Below, piece by piece: positions 58,801 through 64,000 of a stretch of 64,000 bases of DNA (positions are counted from its first letter, which is position 1; each line of letters opens with the position of its first letter). The stretch comes from Bacillota bacterium (GTDB taxonomy: Bacteria; Bacillota; UBA994; UBA5500): the NCBI GenBank assembly GCA_023436245.1, contig JAEZJZ010000046.1:1-64000 (forward strand). The letters run 5' to 3'. Both the position numbers and the translations under genes were made by a program. The notes beneath the pieces are model-generated. The model was not told where the DNA came from. It saw nothing but the letters and a program-made list of their open reading frames with translations, and ran no database searches.

Positions 58801-58887
58801 ACCGGTGCCTACGCAGCCCTCGGCTGGGTCAACTACCGATCATTGATCGCGCAGGCAGAAGAGCTTTACGCCCAGATTGATCTGTGA
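55825..58887 (+). CDS. Fusion of secreted M16 metallopeptidase and ABC-2 type permease
   Basis: 1020 residues in one uninterrupted frame. Residues 1-30 are a signal peptide. Residues about 40-430 are an M16 (pitrilysin/insulinase-like) peptidase: the zinc motif H-I-A-E-H at 80-84 and E160 at the expected distance in R-V-E-L-R-N, with the family's N-G-H-T-G-L-E-H-T-S-F-E segment. A membrane helix at about 437-460 leads into the cell. The remaining about 550 residues have about 12 helices of ABC-2/ABC-exporter type in two halves (S-G-D-S-E-R-L-A-A-L-P-L-P and W-R-R-E-W-K-L-F-W-R-T-P; Y-F-S-K-M-I-P-V-E-A). So a protease sits outside a transporter pore. No ATPase gene adjoins. It may process peptides as they leave. 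AGGAGGAG precedes ATG 55825. Confidence 0.85.
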   Translation: MPTNGNLPRAIAQILLFCLLAGAVAPPAMAANPPNGRELAMSSGTTLVQRQPSTPGEAAIVAIMQAGTANQLANETHAAHIAEHMVFQNHPPAEPSLTDQIAAWGGVANGHTGLEHTSFEITVPEEHIKDALAQLLASLFTADYDQAVYERELNGYLRVELRNMTANYPTAIYNGFRQHIFQGSAYAEDLLGVDITQVHSATVSSWQQREYGANRLILVVNSNTPWPELCAAAESALRGAPRATLSIPPIVLAPPTEGEFVSTGVGNITAVLGLSLDRVTPNDRAALSLLLELLQRRMRFGAIRDLEPVTEVFATFWQRDSVYLQLAYEQRSGVLNQGQDPVLAQQTELVKAVQLLATQLGPGDLHLLNRSTQTSDEPVPLVSETLQEAWQLADRYVAESWSPAVVIEEDEQTLLESLQTVAAKYLPHAKLTVLRTSPTAPALGPLAVAVACLAALVGLASLTVLLTAKRNANVRTLLSLITVTLKSLLRQGMGGGNQDEANKRAFWRWVFAAILMVTTVWLTNMVAQICMLLGQPELLFVLASAALCLMLFFSGGSLLLSVFLWSGDSERLAALPLPSVHIVLARLLIAILGQFPFSLLVLIPATLKYAQYMGKGPLIWVMMTLVSLLLPILTLTLAALPIVAFMRRITPRLRERLAAIASILLSVALMLFRLAQGNRSPLDMKSLVMQSLQLRQQDLAGQIGRVFPPAAWAGRALALDGTWSGAGSLLLLTLTALLCLWVLSRLSQRLYLGEPSLATPLARRQKASKQSGSASPVLALWRREWKLFWRTPALLAVTLPNTLMPLLIIYPLLSSGAREQGLWVMAQTLRVTSRHSLVSALAAGALAMLVVTSSRLASVSVSGEGSRFYFSKMIPVEASTQVQAKLLNCLVINGLCILPGLLLVTIWLRLSALNCVAAILASSVGLFFATTVCIKHDLAWPRLEWDNTQMLIRQANTIGPTIIILLASAATVWLAFSLRRGGWAMPLIYALVTGAYAALGWVNYRSLIAQAEELYAQIDL

Positions 58888-59000
58888 GAAACGAGTAGTC
58901 CGCCGCTACGACAGTCGTTGACTTCAGCCCCGAGAGATGCGAAGATGAAGAATGGGAGTAGTTACACCCCCCGCATCTGGCTTCCCTAGGAGGTGCTGAT

Positions 59001-59953
59001 GTGATTGAGACCTATATAGCTGAAGCTGGCCAGGCTGAGATCCGGAAGGCGGATGAGCCGAAACGCCCAGCTCGAGAGCAAAACATTTGGGTGGACATTG
59101 TGGCCGGTTCGCCGAAGGATGCGATCAGTTGTCCTGCGACTGCCCACCCTTCATTCTGCAGCATGTCGGGCAGAAGCTGCACCGCCCGCGCATCAGCAAC
59201 TATGAGCCCTTTCACCACATCGCCTTCTCGGCGCTGCAATCCGCGCCGAACCCAGGGGCAGCAGCCGAACTGGTGCACATCGTCTTCACAGATCGCCTCC
59301 TGCTCACCTACCACAGCAAGACAATTCCCGCCATCGACTCAATGAAGCAGCGCCTGCAACAAGCGGGCGGAGCTACCTTGCTCAACGACGGGATCGGCTT
59401 CTTTCTGTATAACCTGCTGGACGAGTTCATCGACGCCAAGCTGATGCGCCTCGACGCGCTGCAGGATGTGGTGGACAAAATCGAGACCGAGGCTCTGCAG
59501 CGCCCGAGCTACCGACTGAACGAGAAGATTCTTGAGCGGCGTCGCAGCCTGCAGAGTGAACGGCGGCTGGCATCAGCCGAGCGGGATGTGCTCAACCACC
59601 TATTGCGGGCGGAGTTCTCGCTGGCGGGTCGGGAGCTCGACCGCTATTTCCTGGATCTCTACGACCACATGAGTCGCATCGTGGAGATCATCGACACCAG
59701 GCGCGAGCAACTGACCGATGTGTCGGAGCTGTTGATGGCAGTAACAGCTCAGCGCACCAATGAAATCATGAAGGTGCTGACCATCGTCTCCACCATCTTC
59801 ATGCCGCTGACGCTGATCACCGGCATCTACGGCATGAACTTCGTGCACATGCCGGAACTCGGCTGGCGCTTCGGCTACCCCCTGGCCTTGGGATCCATGG
59901 CGGTGATGGTGGTGGGGATGCTGGCCTATTTCCGCAAGCGAGGCTGGATCTAG
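59001..59953 (+). pseudogene. corA: CorA-family magnesium transporter with a frameshift
   Basis: GTG 59001 has TAGGAGG upstream and opens a CorA N-terminus (N-I-W-V-D-I-V-A-G-S-P). Homology then moves to another frame at about 59110-59120, where it continues (C-D-Q-L-S-C-D-C, then H-R-P-R-I-S-N-Y-E-P-F-H-H-I-A-F-S-A-L) to the end at 59953. The C-terminus has two membrane helices and the selectivity motif Y-G-M-N-F. One missing base (or a -1 shift) would restore a protein of about 317 residues. No slippery heptamer is visible, so a real mutation or a sequencing error is likelier than programmed shifting. The transporter would import Mg2+ or another divalent cation as a pentamer. Confidence 0.8.
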
Positions 59954-60016
59954 GCCACCCAACTTTCCGCTCTGCCCATCGCCCTGATCTCTGCTGGCTG
60001 GCGAGTCCCCCGATCT

Positions 60017-60556
60017 TCAGCGCCGAACGGCTCCCCCCAAATGATAATCCACGATCTCGCCTGTAGATACCTCTTTGCCCGTCAGGGCTGAAATGACCAT
60101 GCCGTGCGCGACCACCGCCGCGTGTTCCAGGTGCGCGTACCGTTCAAGGACAGACTGCACGCGCTGGCGCACCCGCGAAAGCGGTTCCCAGGGCCTCGCC
60201 TGCCCCTCCGGCCATTCGCCGCTGTGTAGACGCAGGTCTTCCGCCTGCAGGGAGACAAACCGGCGGGTGTCAAAGGAACAACTGAGATCGGGCAGCCATT
60301 CATGCAGGTCAAACTCCACTGTCACCGGTAACCTGAGGCGCAAGGAGATAATCTGTGCTGTCTCCATGGCCCGGGTCATGGGAGAAGAGATGATTGTCTG
60401 CAGCGGCAGGGCGGCCAGTCGCTCCGCCGCTTGAGCTGCTTGCCCCCGACCCAGCTCTGTCAGCGGCACCAAGTCGCGCATGCCACCGATCAATCGTCTA
60501 CTCTCAGCCAAGTCATAATCGGCCTGTCCGTGTCGGACCAGATGGAAAGTAGTCAC
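60017..60556 (-). CDS. Histidine phosphatase family protein
   Basis: 179 residues: phosphohistidine motif L-V-R-H-G-Q-A, later S-S-P-M-T-R-A-M-E-T-A and the second histidine in V-V-A-H-G-M-V-I-S-A-L. A phosphomonoesterase of the PhoE/CobC/GpmB group with unknown substrate. GTG 60556 follows GGAGGTCAGG; it begins directly after the stop of the upstream oxidase-like gene. Confidence 0.9.
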   Translation of the reverse strand: MTTFHLVRHGQADYDLAESRRLIGGMRDLVPLTELGRGQAAQAAERLAALPLQTIISSPMTRAMETAQIISLRLRLPVTVEFDLHEWLPDLSCSFDTRRFVSLQAEDLRLHSGEWPEGQARPWEPLSRVRQRVQSVLERYAHLEHAAVVAHGMVISALTGKEVSTGEIVDYHLGGAVRR

Positions 60557-60558
60557 TT

Positions 60559-61005
60559 CTACCTGACCTCCTCTGCTTGCGACGTTAGCTCGAAGGACGC
60601 TGTCTGCCGCTTGTGGTAGTAGCGCCCCCACTTGGCAGTGAAGCGCAGCACCGAGTAGTCGGGATCGGTCACCCCTTGTGGGTAGTATTTCTCGCATCCC
60701 TCCGACCAGAAGCGCCGCTTGGTCTCAAGGTCATCGGTGATCACCTGTATGTCCCCGACCAGCATCAGTCCCTCAATCGTAGACTGATCCGAGAAGTAGA
60801 GGCTAGCGCGGGCATCGAAGAGCAGCCGCTGCACCCGCTCGGAAGAAGTGTTTGTGCTGAACCAGCAAGTCAGCAATCCTTCGCTCTCCAGCTTGAACAT
60901 AGCCTTGATCCAAGGGTATCCGTCACTCCCATTCACCCCCACCATCGCGACTCCGGAGCGCTCTACCAGCCGCTCCGCCGCCGTACGCATTGACTGTTCG
61001 TGCAT
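60559..61005 (-). CDS. PNPOx-fold (pyridoxamine phosphate oxidase-like) protein
   Basis: 148 residues resembling general stress protein 26-type flavin-binding split barrels: G-Y-P-W-I-K-A-M-F-K-L, W-F-S-T-N-T-S-S-E-R-V, A-S-L-Y-F-S-D, G-D-I-Q-V-I-T-D-D and F-W-S-E-G-C-E-K-Y-Y-P-Q-G. It probably binds FMN, F420 or heme; reaction unknown. AGGAG precedes ATG 61005. First gene of a pair with the histidine phosphatase. Confidence 0.88.
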   Translation of the reverse strand: MHEQSMRTAAERLVERSGVAMVGVNGSDGYPWIKAMFKLESEGLLTCWFSTNTSSERVQRLLFDARASLYFSDQSTIEGLMLVGDIQVITDDLETKRRFWSEGCEKYYPQGVTDPDYSVLRFTAKWGRYYHKRQTASFELTSQAEEVR

Positions 61006-61063
61006 TTACTCCTGCCTCCTACTCTCTTCGTCTGGCATCAGGGCGTCCCGCATAGAGCCTGCT

Positions 61064-61744
61064 TCACCTGTTGGCTGCGTCTGTCTGTCGGCGATAATCG
61101 GCCCATGCGTCTTTAGCTATCTCCAGGTAGGGATAGTCCGCATAGTCCTTGTTGAACAACAGGCCAAACCAACGACGCGCCTCGGCGTGCGCTCCGGTGC
61201 GCATACTGGTCTCGCCTAGCATGTGCAAGACCAGCGGCAGGTTGGCGTCATCCTTGCCACTGGAGTAGACATCCAGATAATAGCGATTGGCAGCAGCCAG
61301 AAAGGCGACCTGCCGCTCGTCATCGTTGCCAAGCCGATGCAACCAGGCCAAGCGCATGCAAATCCCCGCCAAGTAAAGAGAATCCTCCCGCGCGCAGGAA
61401 CCGGAGCGCAAAGCCAGTTCCAGGGCGAGAATAGCGTCATCGGCCGACCTTGCTCCCGAGAGATCCCCGCCTGCGGCAAAGCGGTACGGCTCATAGGCAG
61501 CCTTGACGGATGCCCGCAGCACCGGACTGACGCTGGCGAAGCTGTCCGAAAACGCAAAGCCGCAGGCTGGGCAAACACTGATCTCGTAATAGTACGGAAC
61601 CAGCCCGTTCCGATAGTACGTGCAGAGGTCGCTGTCCCTGCGGTCAACCCGCAGGTGACTGCTGAAGATGCGCTTGGTTGAGAACTCATGTTCGCACAGC
61701 TTGCAGGTGACGCCTTTATCGTAGAAGACGGCTCCTTGAACCAT
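61064..61744 (-). CDS. DUF2225 family protein
   Basis: 226 residues. The N-terminus has two zinc knuckles (V-T-C-K-L-C-E-H-E-F and I-S-V-C-P-A-C-G-F-A-F) as in DUF2225, and the rest is helical with TPR-like repeats (Y-L-A-G-I-C-M-R-L-A-W-L, G-E-T-S-M-R-T-G-A-H-A-E-A-R-R-W-F). Function unknown. ATG 61744 fits the usual start shortly before Y-D-K-x-V-T-C; the ATG at 61765 is an alternative. Confidence 0.85.
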   Translation of the reverse strand: MVQGAVFYDKGVTCKLCEHEFSTKRIFSSHLRVDRRDSDLCTYYRNGLVPYYYEISVCPACGFAFSDSFASVSPVLRASVKAAYEPYRFAAGGDLSGARSADDAILALELALRSGSCAREDSLYLAGICMRLAWLHRLGNDDERQVAFLAAANRYYLDVYSSGKDDANLPLVLHMLGETSMRTGAHAEARRWFGLLFNKDYADYPYLEIAKDAWADYRRQTDAANR

Positions 61745-61839
61745 TTGGATACATCTTCCTTCCATTCCTTACTTCCCTTCCCCATGGTAGCCCTCAGGCG
61801 GGGAGGAGTCCAGGAATAGGATGGAATTGGGCAAGAAAG

Positions 61840-61930
61840 CATGCTGCGGGATGGGCAGAGGCTCGGCATGCCGAGCCTCTGCGAAGCACAAACTGAACAG
61901 CCCCACATGCCGAGCGCTACGGAGCACAAG
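61840..61930. repeat. REP-like palindromic mosaic, copy 5
   Basis: AGCATGCTGCGGG, then AGAGGCTCGGCATGCCGAGCCTCTGCGAAGCACAAACTGAAC..., then CATGCCGAGCGCTACGGAGCACAAGG, a second partial unit. Confidence 0.75.
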
Positions 61931-61963
61931 GTGAACCGTCCTGTGCAGCGGGCGTAGCAAGAA

Positions 61964-61987
61964 CAGCAGCCTCAGATGAGGCTGCTG
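61964..61987 (-). terminator. Terminator of rsgA
   Basis: An 11-bp inverted repeat CAGCAGCCTCA/TGAGGCTGCTG, nine nt after the minus-strand stop. Confidence 0.6.
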
Positions 61988-61995
61988 CCCTGTAA

Positions 61996-63042
61996 TCAAG
62001 CCTTGCGGTTTGGGCGCTGTTTAACCTGTTGCTTGAATGCCTTCACTCGCTGCTTCTCAGCCAGAGCAGCCTGCACGCTCTCCTTGCGAGCCAGGAAAGA
62101 CAGCTCCCGCCCGAGCTTCAGATAGCTTTCATAGCGTTCCCGAGCCAACTCCCCGGAGCGAAGCGCCTCCTGCACCGCACAACCGGGTTCCCTGGTGTGC
62201 GTGCAATCCGTGAAGCGACAACGGGCCGCGACTTCGTAAATGTCCTCGAAGGTGTTCTGCAGTCCGTCATCCGAGCCCCAAAGCTGCAACTCGCGCATGC
62301 CGGGAGTGTCGATCAATAGGCCTTTTGATGGCGTGACCAGCAACTGACGGTGGGTTGTGGTGTGGCGACCACGATCGTCATCGGCGCGAATCTCCCCCAC
62401 CCGCATCAGATCGTGCCCCAGCAGCCGGTTGATCAGGGTGGACTTGCCAGCCCCAGATGAGCCGAGAAAGGCTACGGTCTGGCCGTCTCCCAGGTAGGCG
62501 GACAGTTCAGGCAAGCCGGAACCGGTTAGGCAGCTGACGGCATGAACAGGCACCCCTGGAGCAACGGCCTCCACGGAAGAAACCGCAGCGTCAACATCGC
62601 AGCAGAGATCGCTCTTGCTCAGGATGACCGCCGGTCTGGCTCCGCTATCCCAAGCCAGCGTCAGGTAGCGCTCTATTCTACGCACATTAAAGTCACCATT
62701 CAGTCCGCAGACGATGAAGACAGTGTCCACGTTGGCGGCAATCACCTGTTCTTCCGTGGTGACGCCTGCGACTTTGCGGGAGAACTTGCTCCGTCGCTGC
62801 AGCACCTGCTGAATGATCGCCTGGTCTTGACTCGGGACAGTGATCAGCACCCAGTCACCCACCGCCGGGTAGTCGCCACGCCCAACTGCTGCGTGGCGCA
62901 GCTTTCCCGAAACTTGGGCGAAGTGTTCTGCCTGCTCCGTCAAGACCACATAGCTCTGCCGATGTTCCTCCGAAATGCGGCCGATGCTCACGCCCGACGG
63001 CATATCCTGCAACTGCGCCGCAAAGTACTCATTCCATCCCAA
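61996..63042 (-). CDS. rsgA: Ribosome small subunit-dependent GTPase A
   Basis: 348 residues: N-terminal OB fold, circularly permuted GTPase (G4 L-S-K-S-D-L first, then G1 G-S-S-G-A-G-K-S-T-L-I-N-R-L, then G3 D-T-P-G-M-R-E) and the C-terminal zinc site (C-R-F-T-D-C-T-H-T-R-E-P-G-C). It acts late in 30S ribosome assembly. Start TTG at 63042 gives the usual length; the ribosome site is weak (GGAGG lies about 20 nt upstream). Confidence 0.95.
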   Translation of the reverse strand: MGWNEYFAAQLQDMPSGVSIGRISEEHRQSYVVLTEQAEHFAQVSGKLRHAAVGRGDYPAVGDWVLITVPSQDQAIIQQVLQRRSKFSRKVAGVTTEEQVIAANVDTVFIVCGLNGDFNVRRIERYLTLAWDSGARPAVILSKSDLCCDVDAAVSSVEAVAPGVPVHAVSCLTGSGLPELSAYLGDGQTVAFLGSSGAGKSTLINRLLGHDLMRVGEIRADDDRGRHTTTHRQLLVTPSKGLLIDTPGMRELQLWGSDDGLQNTFEDIYEVAARCRFTDCTHTREPGCAVQEALRSGELARERYESYLKLGRELSFLARKESVQAALAEKQRVKAFKQQVKQRPNRKA

Positions 63043-63325
63043 AGAAACTAGATTCAGTTTTGACCCTCCTTCAGCAATTGGTCAGCGGCGGATACCTCTC
63101 TGACGAATCACCCTGACAGATGAAGCTCCACCAAACGGATACGGCCGAAGAGCTACACGGCTCTTTGCTGACACAGCCAACACTCCTTTGCTGTTGAGAA
63201 TCCTTGCTAATCTTAGGGCAGATCGAAGTCGGGCGCTAGGCAGACAATCGTTAGGAATAGCTGTTTCCCCACCGAATATTGCGACATCAATCAGATTGGC
63301 CGGTTAATACCCGGGAATGCCGGGG
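63043..63325. other. Gene-free stretch between rsgA and the aminotransferase
   Basis: About 280 nt between divergent genes. No gene, RNA or repeat seen; the rsgA promoter must lie within it. Confidence 0.5.
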
Positions 63326-63355
63326 TTGTGACGACCGGGTTCTCTCACCTATAAT
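63326..63355 (+). promoter_or_regulatory. Promoter of the ornithine aminotransferase gene
   Basis: TTGTGA (63326-63331), 18-nt spacer, consensus TATAAT (63350-63355), 38 nt before the start codon. Confidence 0.7.
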
Positions 63356-63393
63356 ATAAGCGAATGGTAAATATTATCAGAGGAGTGAGCCGG

Positions 63394-64000
63394 ATGAACC
63401 GAAGTAGCGAGATCATCGACCTGACCGAGAAGTACGGGGCGCGCAATTATCGTCCGTTGCCAATCGTGGTCGCCAGAGCAGAGGGCGCCTGGGTCGAAGA
63501 CCCGGAGGGCAATCGTTATCTGGACATGCTCAGCGCCTATTCGGCCGTCAATCAGGGGCACCGTCACCCCAAAATCATGCAGGCACTGCTGGCTCAGGCC
63601 GAACGGGCGACTTTGAGCTCGCGAGCCTTCCACAACGACCAACTCGGCCTTTTCTACCAGAAAGTGAGTGAACTGACCCGCAAACAGATGGTGCTGCCGA
63701 TGAACACCGGTGCAGAAGCCGTAGAGACTGCCCTGAAGGCGATCAGGCGCTGGGGCCACGAAGTGAAGGGTATTCCCCAGGACAAAGCAGAGATCATCGC
63801 CTGTGAGGGCAATTTCCACGGTCGCACCATCGCCGCCATCTCCATGTCCTCGGAACCTGAGTACAAGCGCGGGTTCGGGCCGCTGCTCCCAGGCATCAAG
63901 CTGATCCCTTACGGTGATGCCGCCGCTCTCAGGCAAGCGATCACGCCAAACACCGCCGGTTTTCTGGTGGAGCCGCTGCAGGGTGAGGCTGGCGTGCGCA
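63394..64000 (+). CDS. rocD: Ornithine aminotransferase, N-terminal part (cut by right edge)
   Basis: 202 codons to the window end. The class III aminotransferase signature is clear and close to RocD: E-K-Y-G-A-R-N-Y-R-P-L-P-I-V, L-D-M-L-S-A-Y-S-A-V-N-Q-G-H-R-H-P, P-M-N-T-G-A-E-A-V-E-T-A (PLP phosphate binding), N-F-H-G-R-T-I and V-E-P-L-Q-G-E-A-G-V. It moves the delta-amino group of ornithine to 2-oxoglutarate. The PLP lysine lies beyond the edge. GAGGAG precedes ATG 63394. Confidence 0.9.
   Translation, partial: MNRSSEIIDLTEKYGARNYRPLPIVVARAEGAWVEDPEGNRYLDMLSAYSAVNQGHRHPKIMQALLAQAERATLSSRAFHNDQLGLFYQKVSELTRKQMVLPMNTGAEAVETALKAIRRWGHEVKGIPQDKAEIIACEGNFHGRTIAAISMSSEPEYKRGFGPLLPGIKLIPYGDAAALRQAITPNTAGFLVEPLQGEAGVR

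Noticed and set aside
59087..59140. Programmed -1 frameshift in corA
   Set aside because: No slippery heptamer or downstream pseudoknot visible at the frame change; mutation or sequence error is simpler.

Overview
The window looks like a chromosomal stretch of an anaerobic or microaerophilic, moderately high-GC member of the Bacillota (Firmicutes). This is inferred from gene content, not from a marker search. The evidence is a T-box leader in front of prolyl-tRNA synthetase, DarA (c-di-AMP PII-like), YwbE, a PadR/DUF2812 pair, FprA flavodiiron protein, a four-subunit 2-oxoacid:ferredoxin oxidoreductase and consistent AGGAGG-type ribosome sites. GTG and TTG starts are common. Intrinsic terminators are strong and often shared between convergent genes. 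I see no rRNA, tRNA, CRISPR array, phage block or transposase.

Layout. 0-9 kb: a Coq7-like ferritin-fold protein cut by the left edge, an M20 amidohydrolase, a secreted beta-propeller protein, two small exported proteins, an OmpR/HK two-component pair, and an OsmC-like gene whose catalytic cysteine codon is an in-frame TGA followed directly by a bacterial SECIS-type hairpin. 9-22 kb: a metal-ligand-poor M24/creatinase homologue, DUF5946, a chemotaxis receptor, an OBG/DRG-type GTPase with TGS domain, a DUF2087-nucleotidyltransferase fusion, YwbE, a small P-loop kinase, an MTA/SAH nucleosidase-acetyltransferase fusion, a divergent Nei-like glycosylase and a WYL regulator. 22-32 kb: T-box and proS, a patatin, a four-gene operon of uncharacterised membrane proteins starting with DUF6754, a membrane-anchored unknown, FprA and DUF483.

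32-48 kb: a DUF2087 regulator, a triple-PAS histidine kinase, a phosphodiesterase, a VanY-like lipoprotein, PadR/DUF2812, D-Ala-D-Ala ligase, methionine aminopeptidase, acetyltransferases, a papain-like hydrolase, a heterodimeric ABC exporter pair and an S41 lipoprotein. 48-64 kb: a P-loop protein, korABCD-like genes, an ECF sigma/anti-sigma/membrane operon, YdcF, DarA, a roughly 1020-residue protein joining a secreted M16 metallopeptidase to an ABC-2 type permease, a frameshifted CorA, histidine phosphatase, a PNPOx-fold protein, DUF2225, RsgA, and the start of ornithine aminotransferase cut by the right edge.

Intergenic spaces carry two families of dispersed palindromic repeats. One is MITE-like with 16-bp terminal inverted repeats; the other is a REP-like mosaic built on GGCTCGGCATGCCGAGCC. 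Two gene remnants (TetR and GNAT) lie near them. The most noteworthy items are the selenoprotein OsmC, the M16-ABC permease fusion, the nucleosidase-acetyltransferase fusion, the uncharacterised membrane operon and the mobile repeat family.
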